Shown here: positions 1 through 7,425 of the stretch, one piece after another
Numbering within the stretch: position 1 is the first letter of the stretch
Layout: each line of letters begins with the position of its first letter
Source: Marinihelvus fidelis
GTDB taxonomy: Bacteria; Pseudomonadota; Gammaproteobacteria; Xanthomonadales; SZUA-36
Direction of reading: 5' to 3'
Assembly (NCBI RefSeq): GCF_008725655.1
Contig: NZ_VYXP01000007.1
Coordinates: 1 to 34,038, forward strand
Length of the DNA stretch: 34,038 nt
Notes under the pieces: model-generated
The model's database searches: none
Seen by the model: only the letters and a program-made list of their open reading frames with translations
What the model was told of the DNA's origin: nothing
Translations under genes and position numbers: made by a program

Positions 1-66
1 CCCCAGGACTGCCGCGTCGACCAGGTGCGGCCCCACTTTGAATTCAGGTTGAAGCGTCGCCGTTGA
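1..66 (+). CDS. 3' end of an unidentified gene (partial)
   Basis: The frame starting at base 1 is open to a TGA at 64-66 and encodes about 21 residues ending HFEFRLKRRR. No start lies in the window, so this would be the C-terminus of a gene entering from the left. The only support is position. The TGA sits at the left base of palindromic element A, at the mirror position of the patatin gene stop codon (227-229), and the two stops pair with each other in the stem. That is the arrangement expected of two convergent genes sharing a terminator. Twenty-one open codons can arise by chance in GC-rich DNA, and the product is not recognised. Confidence 0.4.
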   Translation, partial: PQDCRVDQVRPHFEFRLKRRR

Positions 67-229
67 AGGCGGGGCTTTGGCTCGGTAGTTGCCCGGTGGT
101 GGGTGGGCTGGCCCGGAACTTTCGGCGGCAGGGATGCCGCCGAAAAGCGTACACGGACGTATTCACAGCGTGTTCCGGGCCAGCCCACCCACCACCGGGC
201 AACGGCCGACTGGCAACCACCCGCCTTCA
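64..229. repeat. Long palindromic element, copy A (convergent-gene hairpin)
   Basis: Bases 88-119 and 172-203 are a perfect 32-bp inverted repeat around a 52-nt loop. Outside it, TCGG 82-85 pairs with CCGA 206-209, and TGAAGGCGGG 64-73 pairs perfectly with CCCGCCTTCA 220-229. The outermost pairing sets the left TGA (64-66) against the stop of the minus-strand patatin gene (227-229). The loop holds an 11-bp hairpin, 120-130 with 135-145, closed by the tetraloop GGGA. It is followed by an AGCGT box (146-150), a short imperfect hairpin with loop CGGA (near 150-161), and a second AGCGT box (167-171). The same core recurs in copies B and C at the right end. A bidirectional terminator is the simplest role, but there is no T-tract after the stem. 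Confidence 0.9.
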
Positions 230-2494
230 GCGACGACCGATGGACTGGTCGCCGATGACCGCGCCGAGGCGCAGGAACAGCAGGCCGCTGCGGTCTTCGT
301 TCCAGCCGTAACCCATGTAGATGGGCCCCAGTGGCGAGTTGTAGGCGAAGTAGAGGCTGCCGTTCCAGATGCCATCGCTGAACAGGTCCTTGTGGTCATC
401 GGCCGCGTTGCCGTACTCGATGGTGCCGCCAACGTAGCCCGGCATGATGCCGCCCTGGCGAACCTGGTAGCGATAACCGCCCAGGACCATGCCGAAGTTT
501 TCACCGTTGATTTCCGCGGGTTCGAACCCGGACATGTTCAGGAAGCCACCGCCGGTGAACAGGGCGTAGAGCGGGGCGTTGTTGTCCAACGTGATGTTGT
601 AGCGCCAGCCGCCCATGATGTTGTGGCGTCCCCAGCTCTTGGCCAGCAGGCCATTGAAGCGGATCTGTTCGAACTCGTCATCGGCGCCCAGCGACTCGTC
701 GGAGCGGACGTATTCCAGGCCGCCCAGGGCGCCATTGGACGGCAGGAACAGGTCATCGAGCCGGTCGAGCGTTACGCCGACGGCCCATTCGCCGCCGTCA
801 AAATCGGAGGGCTCGAACGGCACGCCAATCTGCGGCTTCACCTCGCCGACATAGCGCGCCAGGCTGCCATACAGGGACAGCGACCGGCCGATATTTCGGC
901 CCATGGTCACCTCGACCCAGCTCTCTTCGATCTCGGCGTCGGCCAGTGGCACACCGGTATCGTCAAAAATCAGCAGGCTGCGCCTGGAATAGGCCAATTC
1001 CGGATTGGCGTACCAGCGCAGGCCATCGTCCATGTACTTGTAGATATCGCCCAGCAGGCCGATGTCTTCGCCCAGTTGCACCACGGCGCGAGCCTCTGAG
1101 CCACGCTCGTCCAGGTCGGTGACCAGGTAGCCGGCCTGGATGTTGATGGTGGAACCACGGCGGTTGCCGGAGATCGTCAGGCCGGTTTCCAGGAAGTCCG
1201 TGCCACGCTGGTCCTGCACCACGCTGACGCGGATGCCGGTCTGGCCGTTCTCTTCGAGCAGGTGATAGGTTGCCAGGCGGATAAAACCCAGGCCGTAGAT
1301 GTTCTGCATGTCACCTTCGATCTGCTCGACGTCCAGCGGTTCGCCGACCGGGACGTGGATCATGTTGCGAAGCACGTCATCGGAGAATCTCGACTGGTTG
1401 TCCAGCTGGACAAAATGCACCACCGGCTCCCCGGTTTCGCAGGCCTGGATGCCCCGCCGCCACTCGGCCCACGCTTCATTGCCCATGGACAGCCGCGACA
1501 GTGCATCGCCTTGCTGTTCCGCGCCGGCATAGCCCACCGGGATCGCGTCGTCGTACGCGTCGAAGTCGCTGGACGAGATATCGAACCCCAACTCGGGCCG
1601 GACCAGGATGTCACCATCGCCCAGTGAATCCACCTGCTGCTCGGTATTGCGGATCACCAGCAGCGCGGTCATCTGTTCCACCACGGAAATGACATTGCCG
1701 ATGCGGTCCTCGGGCATCAGCGGGGTGCCGACATCGACGGCGATGACCACGTCGGCACCCATTTGCCGCACCACGTCGATGGGCAGGTTGCGGGTCAGTC
1801 CACCATCGACCAGCAGGTGCCCATCCAGCCTGACCGGGTCGAATACCCCGGGAACCGCCATGCTGGCGCGCATGGCCGCCGAAATGGACCCCTGCGACAG
1901 CACTACGTGCTGGCCGACAGCGATATCGGTGGCCACGGCACGATAGGGGATGGGCAGGTGATCGAAATCGTTCACCTGCACCCGCCGGCCGATGGTGTCT
2001 TCAAACAGCAGCAGGATGTTCTGCCCTGCGACGACGCCGCCCGGCAGGAAACTGCTGTCCTTGCCAACGCCGAACTTGGGTCCGAACAGGCCCAGCTCAT
2101 CGTCACTCTTGCGGCGCAGGGGCTCGTTCTGCCGGGCGGCGTCGCCGGAAAAGACGCTGTTCCAGTCGGTCTCGCTGATCAGGGCTTCGATCTCGCCCGC
2201 ACTCATGCCACTGGCCAGGAAGCCGCCGACGATGGCGCCCATGCTGGTGCCGGCGATGTAGTCGATGGGCACACGCATCTCTTCCAGGTACTTGAGCACG
2301 CCGACGTGTGCGTAGCCCCGCGCGCCACCACCACCCAGTACCAGGCCGACGCGCGGCCGGTTGTCGTTGCCGGATTCGTGGCAGGTCTGTGCAACAGACG
2401 TCGATGTAATCGTCAGTCCGAACAGCGCAGTGGCCGCCAAAACGCAGTTCCAAAAAGCGGTCGGCCAGCGCATCATTCCAACGGGTTTACGCAT
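227..2494 (-). CDS. Patatin-like phospholipase with POTRA and outer-membrane barrel (PlpD type)
   Basis: A 755-aa protein. A signal peptide (about 1-36) is followed by a patatin domain with the glycine-rich oxyanion loop GGGGARGY (54-61), nucleophile motif GTSMG (Ser84) and the catalytic-dyad DGG (Asp230). A POTRA-like stretch follows at roughly 320-405, then a C-terminal BamA/surface-antigen-like beta-barrel to the end. This order is that of PlpD-type class A1 phospholipases, which carry the esterase on an outer-membrane barrel; location at the outer membrane is known for that family and inferred here. The start is the ATG at 2494, because GGAG (2504-2501) lies 6 nt upstream. A GTG at 2506 is in frame but would put the Shine-Dalgarno inside the gene. 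The gene diverges from the thiamine operon with only 35 bp between start codons, and its stop lies in the stem of element A. Confidence 0.92.
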   Translation of the reverse strand: MRKPVGMMRWPTAFWNCVLAATALFGLTITSTSVAQTCHESGNDNRPRVGLVLGGGGARGYAHVGVLKYLEEMRVPIDYIAGTSMGAIVGGFLASGMSAGEIEALISETDWNSVFSGDAARQNEPLRRKSDDELGLFGPKFGVGKDSSFLPGGVVAGQNILLLFEDTIGRRVQVNDFDHLPIPYRAVATDIAVGQHVVLSQGSISAAMRASMAVPGVFDPVRLDGHLLVDGGLTRNLPIDVVRQMGADVVIAVDVGTPLMPEDRIGNVISVVEQMTALLVIRNTEQQVDSLGDGDILVRPELGFDISSSDFDAYDDAIPVGYAGAEQQGDALSRLSMGNEAWAEWRRGIQACETGEPVVHFVQLDNQSRFSDDVLRNMIHVPVGEPLDVEQIEGDMQNIYGLGFIRLATYHLLEENGQTGIRVSVVQDQRGTDFLETGLTISGNRRGSTINIQAGYLVTDLDERGSEARAVVQLGEDIGLLGDIYKYMDDGLRWYANPELAYSRRSLLIFDDTGVPLADAEIEESWVEVTMGRNIGRSLSLYGSLARYVGEVKPQIGVPFEPSDFDGGEWAVGVTLDRLDDLFLPSNGALGGLEYVRSDESLGADDEFEQIRFNGLLAKSWGRHNIMGGWRYNITLDNNAPLYALFTGGGFLNMSGFEPAEINGENFGMVLGGYRYQVRQGGIMPGYVGGTIEYGNAADDHKDLFSDGIWNGSLYFAYNSPLGPIYMGYGWNEDRSGLLFLRLGAVIGDQSIGRR

Positions 2495-2502
2495 GCTAGA
2501 CT
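2494..2502 (+). promoter_or_regulatory. Candidate extended -10 for the thiamine salvage operon
   Basis: TGCTAGACT (extended -10 TG-N-TAGACT) lies in the 35-bp gap between the divergent patatin and YkoF-like genes. It would start transcription about 20 nt before the ATG at 2530. The best -35 (TTCCAA, 2476-2481) is only 15 bp away and would lie inside the patatin signal-peptide codons. It rests on a motif match only. Confidence 0.3.
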
Positions 2503-2529
2503 CCACGATGACTCATTCCCCGGTTCGCC

Positions 2530-2799
2530 ATGATCATTACGGCAGACATCGCCATGTACCCGCTCGATGAGGGGTATTCGGCCCCCATCATAACGTTCAT
2601 CCATACGCTCCGTCGCCAGCCCGGCGTCGAGGTGGTTACGCACCAGATGAGCACACAGGTGCGCGGTGAATACGACGCCGTCACCCAGGCGATCAACCAG
2701 TGCATGAAGCCGCATATGCAAGGCCCCGCGACCGTGGTTTTCGTGGTCCGGTACCTGAACGCGGACCTGGATATCAGCATGCGCCCGGACATTGGCTGA
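2530..2799 (+). CDS. YkoF/MTH1187-type thiamine-binding protein
   Basis: An 89-aa single-domain protein. The N-terminal strand with YPLDEGYSAPI, the helix up to about residue 30, the T-x-V-x-G-E-Y segment (41-47) and the last strand VVFVVRYLNADLD fit the YkoF-related/thiamine-binding ferredoxin-like fold. Members bind thiamine or its pyrimidine moiety (HMP) and often accompany vitamin B1 transporters. Lacking a signal peptide, it is probably cytoplasmic. The transporter gene starts 1 nt after its stop and a kinase gene follows, which supports a thiamine salvage role. No strong Shine-Dalgarno precedes the ATG, and there is no room for a TPP riboswitch in the 35-bp upstream gap. Ligand specificity is inferred from family and context. 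Confidence 0.8.
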   Translation: MIITADIAMYPLDEGYSAPIITFIHTLRRQPGVEVVTHQMSTQVRGEYDAVTQAINQCMKPHMQGPATVVFVVRYLNADLDISMRPDIG

Positions 2800-2800
2800 C

Positions 2801-3382
2801 ATGCTGGACGCCCTGGCCGCGATGTGGCCCTGGGAGGCCCTGGCAGTCGCGTTTTCACTGGCGTACCTGGTGCTGGCCATTCGCCAGAACGCGTGGTGCT
2901 GGCCGGCAGCCATTATCGGCGCAGCGATTTATGTCGCGTTGATGGCCACCGCGGGCCTGTACATGCAATCGGTGCTGCAGCTGTTCTATATCGGCATGGC
3001 GGTGTATGGCTGGCGAAACTGGCGGCGCGGTGGCGATGGCGGCGAACTTCGGGTCGTATCATGGCGTGCCGGGGATCACTTGCGGCCACTGGCGCTGATC
3101 TTGCTGGCGGGTGGACTGGTGGGTTGGGGGCTGGCCAACTGGACCCAGGCCACCTGGCCGTTCACCGATGCGATGCTGGCCTGCGGCGCCATCGTCACCA
3201 CCTGGATGGTCGCGCGCAAGGTGCTGCAGAACTGGCATTACTGGTTTGTCATCGACGCCGTCAGTGCCTGGCTCTACGCACAGCAGGGCCTGTGGCTGAC
3301 CTGCGGCCTGTTCCTCGTCTACCTGGTCCTGGTGGTCCTGGGTTACCGCGACTGGAAGGCGAGTTGGCAGGCCGGTGACTGA
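2801..3382 (+). CDS. pnuT: PnuC-family vitamin transporter, probably PnuT (thiamine)
   Basis: A 193-aa inner-membrane protein with about seven hydrophobic segments. Two PnuC hallmarks are visible: LQLFYIGMAVYGWRNW (near residues 61-76), and NWHYWFVIDAVSAWLYAQQG followed by a terminal GYRDWK. PnuC-family proteins move unphosphorylated vitamins by facilitated diffusion, and a cytoplasmic kinase traps the substrate. Nicotinamide-riboside (PnuC) and thiamine (PnuT) members are hard to separate by sequence, but the YkoF-like protein upstream and the kinase downstream favour thiamine. The ATG at 2801, 1 nt after the upstream stop, is preferred over an in-frame TTG at 2792 inside the preceding gene. 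The 3' end overlaps the kinase gene by 8 nt. Confidence 0.85.
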   Translation: MLDALAAMWPWEALAVAFSLAYLVLAIRQNAWCWPAAIIGAAIYVALMATAGLYMQSVLQLFYIGMAVYGWRNWRRGGDGGELRVVSWRAGDHLRPLALILLAGGLVGWGLANWTQATWPFTDAMLACGAIVTTWMVARKVLQNWHYWFVIDAVSAWLYAQQGLWLTCGLFLVYLVLVVLGYRDWKASWQAGD

Positions 3383-4190
3383 TGACGGGCCAGGGGTGAC
3401 AGAAGCCCCGTTTACTGCCTTGCGCCAGGCGCGGTTGCTGCGACGCCTGTCGGCCGGCCCGGTGACGGACAGCTGGCTCTACGAAGCGCCGGAAGGCCGC
3501 CTGGTGCTGCGTCGTGACCGGCCCCTGGCCGCAAGACTTGGGCTGGACAGAAAAAATGAGTGGAAGCTGTTGGGCGCGATGGCGACGGCAGGCCTGGGCC
3601 CCATGCCGGTGGCCGTCGACACGGACCGTGGACTGCTGCTGACACGGCATATTGATCGCCCGGTATGGGCCGCGAAAGGGCTGGAGAACCCCGAATACCT
3701 GCATGCCCTGGGCCGTTTGCTACGCCGCGTGCACGAGGCGCCGCCGGTGGGCAAGGCGTTCGAACCGGCCGGCATCGCAGTGCATTACGCCGCACAACTG
3801 CCGGCCGGCATTGGGAATTCACTGGCGGACGAAGCCGCTACATTGGCGTCTGCACTTTACCCGGCGGGTGACGTGACCTGCCCATGCCATCACGATGCCC
3901 ATGCCGGGAACCTGGTCGGGCACGCGCCGGCGCGGCTGATCGACTGGGAGTACGCCGCGATGGGGCAGCCGTGGATGGATTTCGCCGTTGTGGCACGGTT
4001 CCATCAGTTCGACTCGGCACAGTTGGCCGGCATCGCGGAGGGGTGGTGCGACGACCGTGGCGTCCATGGTGTTGAAACGGGTCGCTGGGCCGGTTATGAC
4101 GTGGCCGACGTGGCCTCCCGGGTCCAGCCATACTTCCGCCTTTACGACATCCTGGCCACGCTGTGGGAGCAGGTCGTCAACGGGACCTGA
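3375..4190 (+). CDS. Thiamine kinase-like phosphotransferase (APH/choline kinase fold)
   Basis: A 271-aa soluble kinase of the aminoglycoside phosphotransferase/choline-kinase superfamily. The catalytic Brenner loop is HHDAHAGN (172-179: catalytic Asp174, metal-binding Asn179). The DFG-equivalent metal site is IDWEYA (Asp190). LVLRRDRP near residue 43 looks like the ATP-binding strand. Following a PnuT-type transporter and a thiamine-binding protein, it most likely phosphorylates incoming thiamine to thiamine monophosphate, as ThiK does, trapping the vitamin. Substrate is inferred from context; choline or an amino sugar cannot be excluded. The start is a GTG at 3375 inside the pnuT gene; an in-frame GTG at 3396, after a G-rich stretch, would remove 7 residues and is equally possible. 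The gene ends the operon. Confidence 0.8.
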   Translation: MTDDGPGVTEAPFTALRQARLLRRLSAGPVTDSWLYEAPEGRLVLRRDRPLAARLGLDRKNEWKLLGAMATAGLGPMPVAVDTDRGLLLTRHIDRPVWAAKGLENPEYLHALGRLLRRVHEAPPVGKAFEPAGIAVHYAAQLPAGIGNSLADEAATLASALYPAGDVTCPCHHDAHAGNLVGHAPARLIDWEYAAMGQPWMDFAVVARFHQFDSAQLAGIAEGWCDDRGVHGVETGRWAGYDVADVASRVQPYFRLYDILATLWEQVVNGT

Positions 4191-4213
4191 ACCATCATCA
4201 CCGAATTCCGCAC

Positions 4214-4242
4214 TTGGTGAGTCCATGGGGATTGGGTATCCT
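4214..4242 (+). promoter_or_regulatory. Candidate sigma-70 promoter of the DUF4136 gene
   Basis: TTGGTG (4214-4219) and TATCCT (4237-4242) are separated by 17 bp, just upstream of the lipoprotein start at 4276. The spacing is ideal and the hexamers are partial matches. An own promoter is plausible because the preceding operon ends at 4190. Confidence 0.35.
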
Positions 4243-4275
4243 GTGAGGCCAATTGACGCTATCCGGAATGCCTCG

Positions 4276-4848
4276 ATGAAACGCCTGACAACCCTCGTAC
4301 TGATGTCTTTTGCCCTGTTCCTGGGTGCCTGTGCCTCCGGCCCCGAGATTCACAGCGATTACGATCGCTCGGTCGATTTCACCGAGTACAAGACGTTCAA
4401 TTTCTTTAACCCTATGGGTATTGAGAATCCCAATTACTCGAGCATCGCCGGCAGCGTATTTCGTGACGCGATCACCGATGAGCTGACCAGGCGCGGTTAC
4501 ACGCTGGCGGACAACCCCGACCTGATGATCAACGTTTCCGCCACCTTGCAGGACAAGACCAAGGTCACCACTTACAACGACCCGATGTACCCGGGTTACT
4601 ACGGCTACCGCCGCGGCTTCTACGACCCCTGGTACGGCTATGGCTATGGCACCGAGACCCATGTCAGCCAGTACACCGAGGGTACGGTCAACATCGACAT
4701 GGTTGATGCCGCACGCAAGCGCATGGTCTGGGAAGGCGTGGGAATCGGTCGTGTCAGCGGCAAGAAGACCAACGAGGAACTGCGCACTGCCATCCGCGCC
4801 GGTGTGGCCGAACTGTTCGCCGAGTTCCCGTTTACGGTCAGCAACTAG
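4276..4848 (+). CDS. DUF4136 family lipoprotein
   Basis: A 190-aa precursor with a short lipoprotein signal peptide: MKRL, a hydrophobic core, then the lipobox L-G-A-C with Cys at about residue 19. The mature part begins with the DUF4136 signature (SDYDRSVDFTEYKTFNF), followed by helix AITDELTRRGY and DLMINVSATLQDK. A Tyr/Gly/Pro-rich insertion follows (about 98-122), then TVNIDMVDAARKRMVWEGVG and the closing helix. DUF4136 proteins are envelope lipoproteins of unknown function. The residue after Cys is Ala, not Asp, so sorting to the outer membrane is expected under the Lol +2 rule. The upstream in-frame extension (from 3988) is rejected because it runs through the kinase gene and leaves the signal peptide internal. 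Confidence 0.88.
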   Translation: MKRLTTLVLMSFALFLGACASGPEIHSDYDRSVDFTEYKTFNFFNPMGIENPNYSSIAGSVFRDAITDELTRRGYTLADNPDLMINVSATLQDKTKVTTYNDPMYPGYYGYRRGFYDPWYGYGYGTETHVSQYTEGTVNIDMVDAARKRMVWEGVGIGRVSGKKTNEELRTAIRAGVAELFAEFPFTVSN

Positions 4849-4871
4849 ACTCAAGTCGAATTAGAACGTTG

Positions 4872-4903
4872 AAAACGGCGGGCCATGTGCCCGCCGTTTT
4901 TTT
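4872..4903. terminator. Bidirectional intrinsic terminator
   Basis: AAAACGGCGGGC (4872-4883), loop CATGT, then GCCCGCCGTTTT and further Ts to 4903 form a 12-bp stem. It has an A-tract on one side and a T-tract on the other, so it can work in both directions. It lies between the convergent DUF4136 and cytochrome genes; the cytochrome stop codon (4902-4904) is within the T-tract. Confidence 0.93.
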
Positions 4904-7241
4904 ATTCGGTGGATTCGTCTTCGCCGGGCAGGCTGGCCAGCAACTGGTTGGCGGCCTCATCGGCCGGGTTCAGCGCCAGGATCGCCGTTGCCCAGCGCCT
5001 TGCCGCGGCGACATCGCCGCTGTCTCGTTCGAAGGTGGCCAGCGCCCACATCAACTCGCGGTTGTTGGGGTGTTGTGCCTGCGCGGTTTCGAGGGCTTCG
5101 ATGGCCGCCGCGCCCTGTCCGGTGGAATTCAGTGCGACACCGTAGACATAGGCGTAGCGTGGATTGTCCGGCGCCAGTTCGGCGGACCGTTCCAGCTCTG
5201 GCAGGGCTGCTGCGGTGTCCCCCGCCCGGACCATGGCCAGCCCCAGTGCGTGGTGCAGGCTGGCGTCGTCGGGCGCGGCGCCCAGGCCCGTCTCCAGCAC
5301 GGCGCGGGACTCGCGCTCCATGCCTTGCGACCGGTACAGGTCGGCCAGGTTGGCGTAAGCCGGGCTGAACGCAGGGTCCAGTTTGAGCGCCTGCCGGTAG
5401 GCCTTTTCAGCCGCCGTGCCGTCACCGCGAGCCGCGTAAAGATTGCCCATATTCATATGCGCCTCGGGGCGGTCGGCGTTGTAAGCCTGCGTTGCGGCAT
5501 AGTCACGCAGCGCCAGGTCGAGCGCGCCACGCTCATTCACGTCCAGCAGGTTTCTGGGCGTACCCGCCAGTGAGCGGCCGGCCTCGGCGCGCACGGCCAG
5601 GACCGGATCCCGCAGCAGGTGCCCCGCGAACTCGTAGCGGTTGGCCGGTGGGACGGCATCGAGTGTTCTTACCGCCGCCATGCGTACAAGGGGTGACGGG
5701 TCACGCAGGGCCAGTTGCACCTGCTGGAACGACATCGGCCCCAGGTGCCCCTGCAGTTCCAGCACCGCGGTCGCGCGGGCGATGTCGGGCGTGGTGTCAT
5801 CATTGATCACGCGCATCAGCGACACCTCGGCCTGGAGCAGGCCTTCACGTGACTGGTGAAAGGCGCGGGTCCAGTCCTGGAACGGTTCGCCGGCGTCGGG
5901 AAACATTGTCCCGAAGGCGTCTGCGGCCCACTGGGTATCGCGGTCGGCATGGCAACTGCTGCAGGCGTCAGGCGTGCCGAGCGCCAGCGCGATGTCGGGG
6001 CGCGGCACGCGCAGGCTGTGGTCCCGACGCGGGTCGACCACCATGTACGTGGTCTCGGGCATGTGGCAGGCCAGGCAGTCGGCCCCGGCGGAATCGGCCG
6101 GGTGGCCGTGATGATCCGGTGTGGCAAACGTTGCCGGCATATGACACTGCGCGCACACGGCCTGCTGTGGCGCGCGCAATTCCAGCGTGTGCGGGTTGTG
6201 GCAGTCGCTGCAGGTGACGCCCGCCGCGTACATCTTGCTTTGCAGGAACGAGCCCCAGACATAGACCTCGTCCATGATCTGGCCGTCGTCGTGGTAGAGG
6301 TCGCCGGTCAGGAGCGCGGGCATGTGGTGGTCCATGAATGCCGCCCGGGTCTGCGCGCCGCCGGCGATGGTGCCGCGGCGGGAGTGACAGGTGGCGCAGA
6401 CCTGGATTTCCGTGTCCGTGGTCTTCGGTGAGCTGCGCCGCGCAATGCCCGTGTCGGTGTCGATGGGCCAGGTCACGCCGTCACGCTCGTCGAGAAGGAT
6501 GGCCAGCCCCCGGCTTACATCCTGGCCTTTCAGTTCATCTGTCTTTCCGGCCCAGCTGACATGTGCCTCGCCCGGCCCATGGCAGGCCTCGCAGCCGACG
6601 TTGATATCGGTCCATGTGGTGGCGTAACGGTCGTTGACCGCGTCATAGCCCTTGACCAGGTCGGTGGAGTGGCAGTCGGCGCACATGTAGTTCCAGTTCT
6701 GCTGCCGGCCGGTCCAGTGCAACGGGTCGTCATGTGGAATGGCCTCATCGGGATAGAGGTGAAACCAGCGCTGCCCCCCGGTGGATTCCGCGCGGGCGTC
6801 CCAGGCCAGCCCCAGGGCCTGGACACGGCCGTCAGGGAACTCGACCAGGTACTGCTGCAACGGGTCGACGCCGAAGGTGTAGCTGATTTTGAAGTCTGCG
6901 AGCTGGCCGTCGGGGCCCTCGGTATTAACAAAAAAATCTCCGTCGCGGCGGAAAAACCGCGAGGTCACGCCCTGGACGGTAACGACGGCATCGTTGAAAT
7001 CGCCAAGCACGCTTTCATCTGAAGCATGCTGCATGGCCAGGTCATGGTGCGAGCCTGTCCACGCCGCGTGCTCTTCGGCATGGCAGTCCGCGCAGGCGGC
7101 CGTGCCGACAAAGCCCTCGCTGGCCATCGCGAAGGGTGCAAAGGCCACCAGGAGCGTGGATACCAACATGAGCAGCAACATGGGCAGCATCAAGTTTGGG
7201 GGTCGGCGGCCCATCAGGCGGACTTTGTGAACGGGTTCCAT
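4902..7241 (-). CDS. Multihaem cytochrome c with HEAT-like and TPR repeats
   Basis: A 779-aa protein. A hydrophobic signal segment (about 18-40) ends AFAMA. Eight CXXCH haem-binding motifs start at residues 50, 187, 217, 282, 344, 363, 389 and 427, resembling cytochrome c-554-type modules. A HEAT-like helical stretch follows (about 470-565), then several tetratricopeptide repeats (about 575-765), for example HMNMGNLYAARGDGTAAEKA. It should be secreted to the periplasm and loaded with up to eight haems; the TPR half suggests partner binding. The redox partner and substrate are unknown. The start is the ATG at 7241. Extending the frame upstream to 7703 would add 154 residues without domain character and overlap pyruvate kinase. 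The ATG has no Shine-Dalgarno and lies 9 nt after a good -10 box, so the mRNA may be leaderless. Confidence 0.9.
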   Translation of the reverse strand: MEPVHKVRLMGRRPPNLMLPMLLLMLVSTLLVAFAPFAMASEGFVGTAACADCHAEEHAAWTGSHHDLAMQHASDESVLGDFNDAVVTVQGVTSRFFRRDGDFFVNTEGPDGQLADFKISYTFGVDPLQQYLVEFPDGRVQALGLAWDARAESTGGQRWFHLYPDEAIPHDDPLHWTGRQQNWNYMCADCHSTDLVKGYDAVNDRYATTWTDINVGCEACHGPGEAHVSWAGKTDELKGQDVSRGLAILLDERDGVTWPIDTDTGIARRSSPKTTDTEIQVCATCHSRRGTIAGGAQTRAAFMDHHMPALLTGDLYHDDGQIMDEVYVWGSFLQSKMYAAGVTCSDCHNPHTLELRAPQQAVCAQCHMPATFATPDHHGHPADSAGADCLACHMPETTYMVVDPRRDHSLRVPRPDIALALGTPDACSSCHADRDTQWAADAFGTMFPDAGEPFQDWTRAFHQSREGLLQAEVSLMRVINDDTTPDIARATAVLELQGHLGPMSFQQVQLALRDPSPLVRMAAVRTLDAVPPANRYEFAGHLLRDPVLAVRAEAGRSLAGTPRNLLDVNERGALDLALRDYAATQAYNADRPEAHMNMGNLYAARGDGTAAEKAYRQALKLDPAFSPAYANLADLYRSQGMERESRAVLETGLGAAPDDASLHHALGLAMVRAGDTAAALPELERSAELAPDNPRYAYVYGVALNSTGQGAAAIEALETAQAQHPNNRELMWALATFERDSGDVAAARRWATAILALNPADEAANQLLASLPGEDESTE

Positions 7242-7250
7242 AGCGGGGGC

Positions 7251-7278
7251 AGTATAGGCGACGACCTCAAGGGGGCAA
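7251..7278 (-). promoter_or_regulatory. Candidate sigma-70 promoter of the cytochrome gene
   Basis: On the minus strand TTGCCC (7278-7273) and TATACT (7256-7251) are 16 bp apart. The -10 ends 9 nt before the ATG at 7241, so transcription should start within about 3 nt of the start codon. Confidence 0.55.
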
Positions 7279-7361
7279 TACCAATTTGGCGTTCGGGATG
7301 TCGTTGCCGGCAAGGTAGCGGTATCATACCCGGTTTGATTCAGCGGCCGATGGTAAGCACA

Positions 7362-7389
7362 TTGAAACCGAGGCCGTTCACAATAAACC
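7362..7389 (+). promoter_or_regulatory. Possible promoter of pyruvate kinase
   Basis: TTGAAA (7362-7367) and TAAACC (7384-7389) are separated by 16 bp, 37 bp before the pykA ATG. The -35 is good and the -10 is weak. The divergent intergenic region (7242-7425) must hold a plus-strand promoter, but this exact one is uncertain. Confidence 0.3.
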
Positions 7390-7425
7390 CTGGACCCAGG
7401 CTCGAACTTCCGGAATCCGTTACCC

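Noticed and set aside
89-1099. 336-codon plus-strand frame over the left palindrome and the patatin gene
   Set aside because: It crosses element A and is antisense to the patatin barrel; it has no recognisable domain.
2495-2529. TPP riboswitch for the thiamine operon
   Set aside because: A TPP aptamer needs about 100 nt and only 35 nt are available. No THI-box pattern was seen by eye in the adjacent patatin codons.
3988-4275. Upstream in-frame extension of the DUF4136 gene
   Set aside because: It overlaps the kinase gene and would place the lipoprotein signal peptide internally.
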